A stretch of 64,000 nt of DNA from Chitinophaga sp. E66 (lineage in GTDB: Bacteria; Bacteroidota; Bacteroidia; Chitinophagales; Chitinophagaceae): the NCBI GenBank assembly GCA_019285755.1, contig CP079103.1:3596001-3660000 (forward strand). Direction: 5' to 3'. Each line of letters begins with the position of its first letter. Positions within the stretch are counted from its first letter, which is position 1. Made by a program: the position numbers and the translations under genes. Under the pieces are notes generated by a model that saw nothing but the letters and a program-made list of their open reading frames with translations, had not been told where the DNA came from and ran no database searches. Positions 41,106-52,624 of this stretch are shown piece after piece.

Positions 41106-42100
41106 ATGCTGAAAGTTAATAATGAAACGAAAGTAGGTATTCTGACCGTGATCGCCATCGTGCTGCTTGTGCTGGGGTTCAACATCCTCAAAGGCAGAAG
41201 CCTCTTTTCCACTAAAAAAACCATCTACGCCGTATATACGCAGGTGAATGGCCTGCAGCCTTCCAACGCCGTTATGGTCAACGGACTGGGTATCGGCACC
41301 GTTCAAAGCCTCGAAGTGATGGACAAACGCGCCGGCCGTATACTTGTGACCCTGCAGATCAATAAAAACATCGAGATCCCCAAAAACTCCGTGGCCCGCA
41401 TCAGCGCCGACCTCCTCGGAACCCGGAAAGTGGAGATCGATTTCGGTAACACAGACGACTTCCTTAAAAACAAAGACACCATCTACGCCGCCGTAGACGG
41501 ATCCATCACTGACGCGCTGAAAGAACAGCTCAGCCCCTGGTGAAGAAACTGGAAACCACCCTCGGCGCGGTAGACACCCTGCTGCTGACCGTCAACTCCG
41601 TGTTCGATACCACCACCAAGCATAATATCCGCCAGGCCGTAGCGGGCCTCAACGGCACCCTCGCCAACCTGAACAACGCCACCCGCAACATCAACGGCAT
41701 GCTGGCGGAAGGCGGAAAAATCTCCGGTACATTTGACAACTTCAGCGCCGTATCCGCCAACCTGAAAAATAACAACGACAAGATCTCCAATATCCTCACC
41801 AACTTCGATAAAGCTTCCGGCGCCCTCGCCGGCGGACAGATCGACACTACCCTCGCATCGCTGCAAAGCACCATCGCGCGGCTGAACGAAGTGGCCGGGA
41901 AGATCAACAGCACAGACGGATCGCTGGGCATGCTCATGAACGACCGCAAAGTGTACAACAACCTGCAGGGCTCCCTCGGCAGCCTCAACAAACTGCTCGA
42001 AGACCTGCGGTATAACCCCTGGCGGTATGTACACCTGAGCGTGTTCGGCAGAAAGAACAAGGTAGTGCCCATTCCTTCCGACACCGCAACCGCACAATGA
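41106..42100 (+). CDS. MCE-family (MlaD-like) lipid transport protein, one lost base
   Basis: Starts MLKVNNETKVGILTVIAIVL: one membrane helix (residues ~10-28), then the MCE domain (TIYAVYTQVNGLQPSNAVMV NGL, cut here for length; SVARISADLLGTRKVEIDFG). A long helical tail with Asn-rich heptads follows (TRNINGMLAEGGKISGTFDN). The frame breaks at 41538 where a run of four C should be five (LSPLVKKLETT). Length ~331 residues. Such proteins form hexamers moving phospholipids across the periplasm. The last four bases overlap the OstA-like gene. Confidence 0.92.
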
Positions 42101-43733
42101 TTACCGCGACAATGTTCAAATATTCCATATACGGCCTCGTCCTCGTCTGCGGAATAGGCGCGGCGGCAGCCATGTCTGCCGGCAATGCGGCGCCCGTTCG
42201 CTTGTACGCGCCCTTCCAGGAAGACACAAACCGCCTTATCCGCCTCCATAATGCGGAAAGGATGATCAATATCCAGACCGACTCTGCCGCCGAACAACGC
42301 TTCGTGGGCAACGTGCAGTTCCAGCAAGGTTCCAGCAAACTGTTCTGCGACAGCGCCATGCTCGATAAGAATAAGAATATCGTATATGCCTGGGGGAACG
42401 TTCACCTCAACCAGGCAGACAGCGTCCATACATATTCCGATGTGCTCACTTATTATGGGAACGACCGCAAAGCCCTGCTGACAGGGAACGCACGCCTGAC
42501 CGATAATAAGATCGTACTCACTTCCCCACCCTCAACTACGAGCTCGGCACCAAGATCGGGACGTACGACAAGGGCGGAAAACTCGTGAACGGCAACACCG
42601 TGCTCACCAGCCGAGAGGGTATATTCTATGGCGGCACCAACGACGTGTACTTCAAAAAGAAGTGGTGGTGATCGATCCCGACTTCACGCTGGGGACGGAT
42701 ACGCTCATGTATAATACCGATACCAAGATCGCGACCATCATGGCGCCGACGACCATCAACGACGGCAAAATGACCATGTACGTGACCGATGGTTATTATA
42801 ATACCGACCGCGGGTACGGCCAGTTCGGCCAGCGCCCCGTCATCGAGGACAGCACCAATACCTTCACCGCCAACGAGATCCAGACCGACAAGGAAACGGG
42901 CATTTCCATTGCCACGGGCAATATGATCTGGCGCGATACGGCGCAGAAAATCGCCGTGCTGGCCAACTACGGCATCATCAACCAGCAACAGAAATCCGTG
43001 CTGGCCACCCAAAAGCCCGTGACTCTCATCGAAGGCAAGACCGATACCCTGTTCGTAGCGGGCGATACCCTCTTTTCCGGTGTGATACCCAGGATGATCG
43101 ACAGCAGCATTGCGCTGGACAGCCTGAAAAGCGGGAAAGACAGCCTGGCGGCGAAGCAGGACACGACGGAAAAGCGCTTTATCATTGCCTACCATAACGT
43201 ACGCATCTTCTCCGACTCGCTGCAGGGCGTGGCGGACAGTTTATATTATTCGAGCGTGGATTCGCTGTTCCGCCTCTACCGCAACCCGGTATTATGGGCC
43301 AACGGCAATCAGCTCATCGGCGACACGATTTTCCTGTTCACCAAAAACCGGAAAGCCGACCGCCTGCTGCTCGACCAGAACGCCATGATCATCAGCGAAG
43401 TGGGGCCCGATATGTACAACCAGATCAAGGGCAACACCATCCTGGGGTATTTCGGTGAAGAAAACTGGACTCCATGTACGTCAACGGCAACTCGGAAAAC
43501 GTGTACTATGTGCAGGACGATGACAGCGCCTTCATTTCGGTGAACAAGCTGCAAACGGCCAACACCCGGGTATACTTCGAGAACGGCGAGCTGGAAAGGA
43601 TCGTGTTCGTGAAGCAGCCGGAAGGCACCATGTACCCCCTTTCCCAGATCCCCAGGAAGAGAAGAAGCTCAAAGGCTTCCGCTGGGAGATCGGCCGCAGG
43701 CCAAAGACAAAATATGAACTGCTGGGGCAGTAA
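42097..43733 (+). CDS. OstA/LptA-like periplasmic protein, frameshifted
   Basis: Signal helix (YSIYGLVLVCGIGAAAAMSA), then repeated OstA beta-strands: GNVQFQQGSSKLFCDSAMLD, GNVHLNQADSVHTYSDVLTY, YVTDGYYNTDRGYGQFG, VRIFSDSLQGVADSLYYSS. LptA-type proteins bridge lipopolysaccharide between membranes; this long version (~546 residues) is the Bacteroidota form. Slips lie near 42525, 42655, 43465 and 43655. The restored end RWEIGRRPKTKYELLGQ stops at 43733. It overlaps the MCE gene by 4 bases. Confidence 0.88.
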
Positions 43734-43754
43734 TTCTTTCACCAAAACAACGGC

Positions 43755-44941
43755 ATGAAGCTTTTCTCCATCAAAGAACGCATACTATCTCCTATCTGGC
43801 AGTTCCTGCATGACAGCCGCGCTGTGGGCATCGTACTCATCGTGTGCACCGTAGTATCCATGGTGCTGGCAAATTCGGCTTTCGGACCTGGCTATACGGA
43901 GTTTTTCTCCCGCCTCTTCGATCCGCAAACAGGGCATCACCTGGAATGGAACGGGCTGCACCTGCCCAACTCCTGGCTGGTCTGGATCAACGACGGCTTT
44001 ATGGTATTGTTCTTTTTCCTGGTGGGGATGGAAATAAAAAGAGAGCTGACGACGGGTGAGCTGGCCACAATCCGCAAATCAATGCTGCCGGTATTGGCGG
44101 CGATTGGCGGGATGCTGGTACCCGCGCTCATTTATGCCCTTTTAATAGCCAGACCGATTACCATCATGGCTGGGGCATCCCCATGGCCACGGACATTGCA
44201 TTTTCGCTGGGTATACTTTCGCTGCTGGGGAACCGCGTGCCGTTGCCGTTGAAGATTTTCCTCACGGCGCTGGCTATCATCGACGACGACCTGGGGCTAT
44301 CCTGACCATCGCTATTTTTTATACGGATGAATTACATACGGCTTACCTGCTGGGTGGGGCGGCCATTATCGCATTATTGGCGATCCTGAACCTGTTGAAG
44401 GTTCAGCGGCTCATCTTCTACTTCGTGCCGGGCATCGTGCTCTGGTATTGCATCTTCAACTCGGGCATCCATGCAACGATTGCGGGCGTGCTGCTGGCGT
44501 TTTGCATACCATTGACGAAGATAGACAGACTGGAACATGCGCTGCACGATCCGGTGAACTTCATCATCATGCCCCTCTTTGCGCTGGCGAATACGGCGAT
44601 CGTTTTCCCGGCAGACCTGGGTTCCGCGTTCTCCCATACGGTGAGCTACGGCATTATTGCAGGCCTCGTACTGGGCAAGCCGCTCGGCATCTTCGGGATG
44701 AGTTTCCTCGCCGTGAAGCTGCGTATCGCCAGCCTTCCCGACCAGACCAGCTGGAAGCAGTTGTGGGGTGTGGGGATGATCGCGGGGTCGGATTTACCAT
44801 GAGCATATTCATCGCCTCGCTGGCGTTTGATGAGGAATACATCCAGATCGTATCCATCATGTCGGTGATACTCGCATCGCTGATCGCGTCGCTGGCCGGT
44901 TTTATTTTTTACGGAGTTTACGCGCGCAGCAAAATAATTGA
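43755..44941 (+). CDS. nhaA: Na+/H+ antiporter NhaA, frameshifted
   Basis: Sodium/proton exchange at the inner membrane. [33 protein letters not shown] [20 protein letters not shown], restored [17 protein letters not shown] and the ion site [20 protein letters not shown] (three Asp read where two are usual). Later: [41 protein letters not shown]. Slips lie near 44175, 44295 and 44790. As read, the frame runs on into the next gene; if one A is missing at 44931, it ends YARSKNN at 44941, which I prefer. Length ~396 residues. Confidence 0.93.
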
Positions 44942-45026
44942 TGCAGCCAGCCCGTTATTGGGGCGCCTATGTCACCGTTTCCGCTCCTGTCCGCCTTTGG
45001 CATTGTTATTGCAAAATGATTATTAC

Positions 45027-45496
45027 ATGAAGAACCGTGTCATCTATGCCATGATACTGCTTTGCATGGCTGGCAGCGCCAGTGCACAGCAGTCGCTGAA
45101 AGGTCAGAAGGAAGCCGGCGTGCGGCTGGGCCTTCCGCTCGGGGTCACCGGGCGGTATTTCTTTACCGACCGCTCCGCCGCAGAAGGGATCGTAGGCTTG
45201 TACAACAAGACGTTTACCGTTACCGCATTATATCAATATCATTTCGATCTTTCGGCGCTGACCATGGAAGGGTTCGGTTGGTACGCGGGAGGAGGGGCGC
45301 ATCTCGGCACGCGGGACATCGACGGATCCCATCACTTTCTCGGCGGTATCGACGGGGTGGCGGGGATCAATTACAACTTCACGCCTATCCCCTGAATCTC
45401 AGCCTAGACTGGAAGCCTGCCATTCATTTCGGAGAGTCTTCCGACCTGGCGGATTTCGCGATATCGGCAAGGTATATTTTCGGCAGGAACAAATAG
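45027..45496 (+). CDS. Small secreted beta-strand protein, paralogue 1, one lost base
   Basis: The signal peptide MKNRVIYAMILLCMAGSASA is followed by a glycine-rich strand pattern (GWYAGGGAHLG; HHFLGGIDGVAGINYNFTPI) and the end ISARYIFGRNK. Restored length ~156 residues with one slip near 45392. It shares the GGGAHLG, GIDG and PLNLS..KP motifs with the next gene, so both belong to one unrecognised envelope family of Bacteroidota. Confidence 0.75.
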
Positions 45497-45542
45497 CATA
45501 TTCAAAAGTTACATACACCACCGTTTAATCTAAAATGCACAT

Positions 45543-46081
45543 ATGAAAAGGATTCTGTTGCTCTTCGGAGTACTTTCACTGATGATGACTTCTTTCCAGG
45601 CTAACGCACAACGCAGAAGCGGCGGAGGCGGCAATCCTGCCGACTACAACACCGCGCTGGGCCTGCGTGTAAACCCTGGCTGGTGGGCTTCACCGTAAAG
45701 CATTTCATTCAAGGGCCGCATGCCATCGAGGGTCTCGTTACCCACTACATCAACAGCGGCGACGAGCCCAACAACGTGACCTTTACCGGTCTTTACGAGT
45801 ACCACTGGAACGTATTCGGTAAATCCGAATGGAACATGTATGCAGGCGGCGGCGCACACCTGGGCTTCTGGCGCGCCTGGGACTGGGAAGACGGCCGCGG
45901 CCGGAACAAGAACACCAAGGCCGTAGCCGGTCTGGACGGTATCTTCGGCGTGGAGTACACCTTCAAAAAGATCCCGCTGAACCTCAGCGCCGATCTGAAA
46001 CCCTACTTCAACTTCAACGACGATTACAACGATTGGATCGGGCGTGAAATGGGTGGTATTTCCGCGCGTTACACCTTCTAA
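45543..46081 (+). CDS. Small secreted beta-strand protein, paralogue 2, one lost base
   Basis: The signal peptide MKRILLLFGVLSLMMTSFQA (NAQ) leads into TALGLRVNPG...VGFTVKHFIQGPHAIEG, then NMYAGGGAHLGFWRAWDWED, AGLDGIFGVEYTFKKIPLNL, ending GGISARYTF. C-terminal Phe and alternating strands suggest an eight-strand outer-membrane barrel. One slip near 45675. Length ~179 residues. Paralogue of the preceding gene. Confidence 0.78.
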
Positions 46082-46105
46082 GGCGCATATTCACAAATGA
46101 GTTGG

Positions 46106-46141
46106 CGGCCGCTTCCGGACAAGGGAGCGGCCGTTTTTTTG
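46106..46141 (+). terminator. Terminator after the paralogous pair
   Basis: Stem CGGCCGCT/AGCGGCCG, 12-base loop, seven or more T. Confidence 0.85.
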
Positions 46142-46155
46142 TTATCTTGGAGGAT

Positions 46156-47661
46156 ATGAAAATCTTATCCGCCCGGCAGATCCGCGAGGCCGACGCATAC
46201 ACCATCGCCCATGAGCCCATTGCTGGCCTGCAGCTCATGGAGCGCGCGGCGATGGCATGTACTGCATGGCTGATAGATAAATATGCGGGCAGCGACCGCC
46301 CTTTTACATCTTCTGTGGCGCCGGCAACAACGGCGGGGATGGACTGGCCATCGCGCGGCAGCTCGCGGAAGAGGGCTTTACCGTGAAAGCGTGGCTCCTG
46401 GCGCAGGGGAATCCTTCGCCCGACAATCTCGCCAACCAGGCATTATTCCCTCAGCTACAGGTGATACGCGAACCCGGCGATTTTCCCCGCATGGAGGAAC
46501 CCGGCGTGATCGTGGACGCGCTGTTCGGGACGGGGCTGAACCGTCCGCTGGAAGGGTGGATCACGCGCATCATCCACCAAATAAACGACCAGCGCACGCG
46601 GCAGGACATTGTTTCGATAGATCTGCCTTCAGGCCTGCTGACGGACAAGAGCACCAAGGGCCACCCGTGTGTCCATGCGCGTTATACCCTTACATTCGAA
46701 TACTGGAAACTCGCCCTGCTGCTGCCGGAAAACGGCCTGCTGGCGGGGAAACGATATTGCTCCCCATCGGGCTGCACCCTGGTTATACGGCTGAGGTTCA
46801 AACGGAATATCATCTTACGGATATGGAGATGATCCGCACGATCTACCGTCCCCGCGACCCATTTGCCCACAAAGGCACCTATGGTCATGCGTTACTGGTG
46901 GCGGGCAGTTACGGGAAAATGGGCGCGGCGGTATTGTCTGCGCGCGCGGTGATGCGCGCGGGGGCCGGATTGCTGACGGCGCATATTCCGCGTTGCGGGT
47001 ACGAGATCATGCAGACGGCTTTCCCGGAAGCGATGTGCGAAACGGAAGAACAGGCGTTATATCCCGCGCATTTCGATGAGCCTTTCCGCCTGAAGCGCGC
47101 GCCGGAGTATGACGTGATCGGCATCGGGCCTGGCATCGGGACGGAGCCGGCTACCGCAAAGGCGTTGGAGCGCCTGCTTGGGCTCTGGCGCGGCCCGATG
47201 GTACTGGATGCGGATGCGCTCAATATACTTTCCAAATGGCCTTCCCTCCTGCCGCTGCTGCCGCCCGGCTGCGTCCTGACACCTCATCCTAAGGAATTTG
47301 AGCGGCTTTTTGGCGCGTCTGACGATCAATTTGAGAGATTATCCCTTTGCGGGCAAAGGCCGCGGAATGGCACCAATATATCCTTTTAAAGGGGAGGTTC
47401 ACGGCGATGGCTTGTCCGGACGGGGCGGTGTTCTTTAACCCGACGGGTAACCCGGGCATGGCGACGGCGGGCAGCGGGGATGTGCTCACCGGTATACTGA
47501 CGGGGCTCCTGGCGCAGGGTATGCCCCGAAGGCCGCGCTTATCCTGGGCGCCTGGCTGCATGGCAGGGCGGGCGACCTGGCGGCGGGCGCTTCCCGAAAG
47601 CCTCATCGCTTCCGATATTATCGGGCACCTCGGAAAGGCGTATGCGGAGATACAGCAGTAG
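46156..47661 (+). CDS. nnrDE: Bifunctional NAD(P)H-hydrate epimerase/dehydratase, frameshifted
   Basis: Repairs hydrated NADH and NADPH. The N-terminal epimerase half (MKILSARQIREADAYTI; CGAGNNGGDGLAIARQL after restoring; VDALFGTGLNRPLEGW; DIVSIDLPSGL) is fused to the dehydratase half (HKGTYGHALLVAGSYGKMGA; LDADALNIL; LTPHPKEFERLF; NPTGNPGMATAGSGDVLTGI), the usual two-domain arrangement of ~500 residues. A GGAG ribosome site lies 4 bases before the ATG. Slips lie near 46300, 46765, 47330 and 47530. Confidence 0.94.
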
Positions 47662-47785
47662 CGTCCATATTACGCTTATAGTAAATATATTAGATGACTA
47701 GTAAAATAAATTCTAATACATTATCTTCGTCAACCTTGAAAATCATAATCTAAAGCCTTGTAATTTTTAAACGGATTAAAAGAGT

Positions 47786-50008
47786 ATGAGTATAGCTTAC
47801 ATTATTCCACTGTTCGGACTGATTGCACTATTATTTACCGCGGTACAGAGCGCCTGGGTGTCTAAACAGGATGCGGGAAACGAGCGGATGCAGGACATTG
47901 CCAGACACATTGCCGAAGGCGCTATGGCCTTCCTGAAAGCAGAGTACAAGATTCTCACCTATTTCGTGATCATCGCCGCCCTTTTGCTGGGGTATATGGG
48001 CTACTCGCATGCTAATTCCGACTGGACGATCGCACTGGCGTTCATAATCGGAGCCATCTTCTCCGCTACGGCGGGTTTCATCGGTATGCGCATCGCTACC
48101 AAGGCAAACGTTCGTACCGCCCAGGCGGCGCGTACCTCGCTCTCCAAAGCCCTGAAGGTGTCTTTCACCGGCGGGTCGGTAATGGGCATGGGCGTTGCGG
48201 GTCTGGCGGTGCTGGGCCTCGGCGGACTGTTCATCATCCTCAAAGCTTATTTCGGCGCGGAAGCCAATACCGCCGAAATGGTAAAGACCATTGAAGTGCT
48301 CACCGGCTTCTCGCTTGGTGCGGAAAGCATTGCGCTGTTCGCCCGTGTGGGTGGCGGTATCTATACCAAAGCGGCCGACGTAGGCGCAGACCTGGTAGGT
48401 AAGGTGGAAGCCGGCATCCCGGAAGACGATCCCCGCAACCCCGCTACCATCGCAGACAACGTGGGCGATAACGTGGGCGACGTGGCAGGTATGGGCGCCG
48501 ACCTTTTCGGTTCCTATGTAGCTACCGTGCTCGCCACCATGGTACTGGGCAGCGAAGCCCGCGCCACGGATAACTTCGGCGGCTTGTCCCCATCCTTCTC
48601 CCCATGGTGATTGCGGGAGCAGGTATCATCTTCAGCATCATCGCCACCTTCTTCGTGCGCATCAGCGAATCCGCCGGTCTCAGCACCGGCGCGGTGCAGA
48701 AAGCGCTGAACATGGGTAACTGGGGATCCATCGTGCTCACGGCCATCGCCTGCGTTGGCCTGGTTTACTGGATCCTCCCGGCAGAGCCCTTCTACCTGCA
48801 GCGCGACTGGATCGGCGGCGACGCCCTCCGCGACGGCGCCATCGCCATCACCCAGAACGGCGTGCTGGGCGCCATCTTCGTGGGCCTGGCAGTAGGTACC
48901 CTCATGAGCATCATCACAGAATATTATACCGCGATGGGCAAGCGCCCCGTGATGTCTATCATCCGCCAGTCTTCCACCGGCCACGCAACTAACGTGATCG
49001 GCGGCCTGGCCGTGGGTATGGAATCCACCCTGCTGCCCATCATCGTGCTGGCTGCCGGTATTTACGGCTCTTATGCCTGCGCGGGCCTTTACGGCGTTGC
49101 GATCGCAGCGGCCGGTATGATGGCTACCACCGCCATGCAGCTGGCGATCGACGCGTTCGGCCCTATTGCTGACAACGCCGGCGGTATCGCTGAAATGAGC
49201 GAGCTCCTAAAGACGTTCGTGAAAAAACCGACATCCTGGACGCCGTGGGTAACACCACCGCCGCCACCGGTAAAGGATTCGCTATCGCTTCGGCTGCACT
49301 GACCGCCCTGGCGCTCTTCGCGGCGTTCGTTGGCGTAGCGGGCATCTCCGGTATCGACATTTATAAAGCGGACGTCCTGGCCGGCCTGTTCATCGGCGCC
49401 ATGATCCCCTTCATCTTTTCCTCCTCGCCATCCGTGCGGTAGGCGAAGCGGCCATGGCCATGGTGGAAGAAGTGCGCCGCCAGTTCCGTACCATCCCCGG
49501 CATCATGGAAGGCACGGGCAAACCGGAATACGACAAATGCGTGGCTATTTCCACCCAAGCATCTATCCGTAAAATGATGCTGCCCGGCGCCATCGCATTG
49601 ATCTCGCCCCTTTTAATGGGCTTTGTGTTCGGCCCTGAGGTGCTGGGCGGTTTCCTCGCCGGCGCTACCGTGAGCGGCGTGCTCATGGGTATGTTCCAGA
49701 ACAACGCCGGCGGCGCTTGGGACAATGCCAAGAAATCTTTCGAGAAAGGCGTTCAGATCAACGGTGAAACCTACTACAAGAAATCCGAGCCCCACAAGGC
49801 TTCCGTAACCGGCGATACCGTTGGTGATCCCTTCAAGGATACATCCGGCCCTTCGATGAACATCCTCATCAAACTGATGTCCATCGTTTCGCTGGTGATC
49901 GCGCCTACCCTGGCTGAGATTCACATCCATAAGCAAACACCGCCTGTTGTGAAACAACAGCCTGCTGCTGAGAAACCCGCTGCTGAAGTAGCCGCGGTTA
50001 CATTCTAA
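47786..50008 (+). CDS. hppA: Membrane-bound ion-pumping pyrophosphatase, K+-dependent type, frameshifted
   Basis: Uses pyrophosphate to pump H+ or Na+. The substrate motif [20 protein letters not shown], acidic patch [20 protein letters not shown] and closing [18 protein letters not shown] are diagnostic. About 16 membrane helices. The segment [15 protein letters not shown] carries Ala and Gly at the two positions that are Lys and Thr in K+-independent pumps, so it is the K+-dependent class, many of which pump Na+. Slips lie near 48590, 49230 and 49425. The C-terminal ~25 residues ([19 protein letters not shown]) form a Pro/Ala/Lys tail not usual for the family. Length ~741 residues. Confidence 0.96.
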
Positions 50009-50027
50009 GTCAACTGATTTTCGATAG

Positions 50028-50060
50028 AAAGGCCGGTCTCACCCAGAGACCGGCCTTTCT
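50028..50060 (+). terminator. Terminator of the pyrophosphatase gene
   Basis: Perfect 13-bp stem AAAGGCCGGTCTC/GAGACCGGCCTTT with a 5-base loop, 20 bases past the stop; probably works in both directions. Confidence 0.85.
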
Positions 50061-50083
50061 ATTGTCCGGCGGTCCGGGAATTT

Positions 50084-50114
50084 TTTGGTGGAATGGAAAG
50101 ATATCCTACCTTTG
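50084..50114 (+). promoter_or_regulatory. Promoter of the Rrf2-NmrA pair
   Basis: TTTG at 50084-50087 and TACCTTTG at 50107-50114, spacer 19 bases, a perfect Bacteroidota promoter 25 bases before the Rrf2 start. TGTAATTATAAATATTACAG at 50118-50137 is a near-perfect inverted repeat (GTAATataaATTAC type) and may be the operator. Confidence 0.75.
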
Positions 50115-50138
50115 TACTGTAATTATAAATATTACAGA

Positions 50139-50546
50139 ATGATTCGCAGCAAGTTTGCCATACATGTTCATATCCTTTCGCTCATGGGGCTTCCCTGACG
50201 AGTGGCTAACCTCCGATTATATCGCGGGGTCGCTGAACAGTAATGCCGCGCTGGTCCGCAGGAGCTGGCGGCGCTGCGCAGCGCCGGGCTGGTGGAGAGC
50301 AAGGAAGGCAAGAGCGGAGGAAACCGGCTGGCAAAGCCCTTGAAAGACATCCGGATGTCGGATGTGCTGGCGGGCGTGAAAGAGGATCATATTTTCGGGT
50401 ATTCCTCGAATGAACCGAATCCCTCCTGTCCGGTAGGCCGGGGTATCAATAAGGCCCTGGACACCCTGTTCACCAGTATTGACGATACCGTAAGCCGGGA
50501 ATTGGGGAAGATCACCCTTGCTTCGTTTCTGCAAAAAAACTTCTAG
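50139..50546 (+). CDS. Rrf2-family transcriptional regulator, frameshifted
   Basis: Starts MIRSKFAIHVHILSLMG; restored DEWLTSDYIAGSLNSNAALV is the recognition helix region, then LRSAGLVESKEGKSGGNRLA (wing) and the C-terminal NPSCPVGRGINKALDTLF. A single Cys sits in the position of the usual Cys cluster, so an iron-sulphur cluster is unlikely. Slips lie near 50195 and 50262. Length ~135 residues. It is followed after 57 bases by the NmrA-like gene, a common pair in which Rrf2 represses the reductase. Confidence 0.9.
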
Positions 50547-50603
50547 GCTTTTTTATACTTATAACTGTAACATTTTTTATAACAATATAAACAACAAAAC
50601 GAT

Positions 50604-51463
50604 ATGTCACACACTATTCTGGTTCTTGGCGCAACGGGGTTTGCGGGTAAAGAAGTGGTAAAGGCGCTGGCGGGCAGGCCTGGGCTGACCGTAAAAGCAG
50701 CCACCCGGTTTCCGGAGAAATACACGGCCCCGGCGGCGAACGTGAGCGCGGTGCGCCTGGTGCAGGAGGACGCTTCCACTTTCGCTCCCGCACTCTCCGG
50801 TATTGACCTGGTATTCCTTTCCGCCCTTCCACTGGATGCGGACGCCCCGGCCAAGCTGCGCCCCTTTATTGACGAAGCGAAAAAGGTACAGGTAAAGAAG
50901 ATCGTGTTCCTCTCCGCCATCGGGGTGGAAAATGTGGAATCAGCGCCCCTCCGGCAGGTAGAGTTATACCTGATCGCATCGGGCATCCCGTATAACATCG
51001 TACGGCCTAATTCTTTTATGGAAAACTTTGCGGGCGGGCCTTTCAGTCCTACTATCAAGCAATTAGGCAAGATCCTCGTACCGGCCGGCGACGGCAAATA
51101 CTCGCTGATCGCCGCATCAGACATCGCGGCCGTATCGGTGGAACTTTTGCTGAACGGCGCGCTGGTTGGTAAGGAACTGACGCTGACCGGCCCTAAGGCA
51201 TACGATAATCACGAAGTAGCGGCGCTTATCAGCGCAGCCGGCGGCAGGCAAGTAACGTATGAAGATATTCCCGAAGCGGCGCTCATCGGGGCGATGGTAG
51301 GCTCCGGAGCCCCGAAAGCGCAGCACATTACCTGGCCGGGCTCATGGCAGCCGTAAAAGCCGGTAAGTGCGCTTTGGTGACCTCCGCCATCAAGGACATC
51401 ACGGGTAAAGACCCTGTAACATTCGAGTCTTTCCTGGAAGCGCATAAAACATCTTTCTCCTGA
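50604..51463 (+). CDS. NmrA-like NAD(P)-binding protein (atypical short-chain dehydrogenase), one lost base
   Basis: The Rossmann fold begins ILVLGATGFAGKEVVKAL (GxxGxxG). Then LVFLSALPLDADAPAKLRPF, KKIVFLSAIGVENV, NIVRPNSFMENFAGGP, a set typical of NmrA/quinone reductase-like proteins. One slip near 51330 hides the C-terminus (LAGLMAAVKAGKCALVTSAI; ends EAHKTSFS at 51463). Length ~286 residues. Probably redox sensing or quinone/aldehyde reduction, and under Rrf2 control. Confidence 0.9.
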
Positions 51464-51481
51464 TAATACGGTGAAACAAAG

Positions 51482-51517
51482 AAAAAGGCCGCGCTGTCGG
51501 ACAGCGGCGGCCTTTTT
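51482..51517. terminator. Bidirectional terminator between NmrA-like and AraC genes
   Basis: AAAAAGGCCGC...GCGGCCTTTTT with an inner stem GCTGTC/GACAGC. It lies between convergent genes ending at 51463 and 51535. Confidence 0.85.
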
Positions 51518-51534
51518 ATGTCTTGTACGTTAGG

Positions 51535-52529
51535 TTATCTGGCTTGAAATTCCCTGGGGCTGCAACCGTACTTTTTCCGGAATGCATGGCTGAAATGTTG
51601 TAAAGAAGAATACCCCAGGTCGTCTGCGATCTCGGTAAAGCTGCGGTTGCCCGTGCGGATCATGCGCTGGGCTTCTTCCAGCCGGTGCTCGCTGAGGTAG
51701 CCGAACACGGAATTATTAAACACTTTGCGGAACCCGCTTTTCAGTTTGAACTCATTGAGGCCCGCCTGGCGGGAGAGCTCCGCCAGCGACAGGGGTTCCT
51801 GGGCATTGGCCAGCAGCAGGTCGCGGGCATAGCGGATCTTTTCTTCGTCGGTGCTGTTAAAGACGGAGCGTGCGGGGCGGCGGTTGAGGTCGTACAGTTC
51901 GATCTGCTCGCATTGGAGCGCCAGCAGCTCTATGGCTTTGGATTGCAGGAACAGGCGCTTGATGCCGCCGTTGAATTGACAGTTCTTCACTTCATCGATC
52001 ACCTGCATCATACGCTGCGTCATTTGGTAGGTGCGGTCGGGGAATACAGGGCGGTCGTTTTCCACGCTTTCGCCGTAGCGCTCCAGAACGGGGCCGTTGT
52101 GATGGGCCAGTTCGATGAAGCGGTCTTTGAGAAATGTCAGCGCAAACACATTGATTTCCGGCTGGCGGTCAACGTTTACCTGTTCTTCCGGTTCGGGGCT
52201 GTAGACGAGGTTATGCTCGAACTGGCGGGTCTTCATGATCCGGCGCATGCCCTTGATATTGGCTGTCACCTCCCCTTTCAGCATGAAATGCATGCCTACC
52301 CGCTGCAGGGTGTCGTGGCTTTCCACTGGACCTTCTCATTAATAACTGCCCGTCCGAAGCCCATGAGCAGTCCGTCGAAGCAGATCTCATTGAACTCGGC
52401 AGTTCCGGCCTTGATGTCCAGTTTATGATGGCGTTCTGTGAGTTCCCTGCCGCTGTAGTACTCGGTGCTCATCATGGTGTTGTCGTGAAACAAGACTTCT
52501 TTGCGTTCGTTTGTGACGGTAAATGGCAT
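51535..52529 (-). CDS. AraC-family regulator, one lost base
   Basis: The N-terminal sensor part (MPFTVTNERKEVLFHDNTMM; HFMLKGEVTANIKGMRR) is joined to a C-terminal DNA-binding part with two helix-turn-helix motifs (LSLAELSRQAGLNEFKLKSG; SFTEIADDLGYSSLQHFSHA; ends YGCSPREFQAR). The arrangement resembles the PchR type, which responds to siderophores, but the ligand cannot be read. One slip near 52320. Length ~331 residues. A small gene starts 95 bases away on the other strand and could be its target. Confidence 0.9.
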
Positions 52530-52624
52530 AGAAAATCCGTTTGATGTAAGTTTTAATCCGTTTGATGCAAGCCGATAAACCTGCGAGGTGCGAATTTTGA
52601 GGCAAATTAATTCAAAATCGGACC

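Noticed and set aside
44448..45395. A single long protein running from NhaA into the next secreted protein
   Set aside because: It mixes frames: the first part is out of frame with NhaA, and the last part contains a clean signal peptide start at 45027. A lost base removed the NhaA stop.
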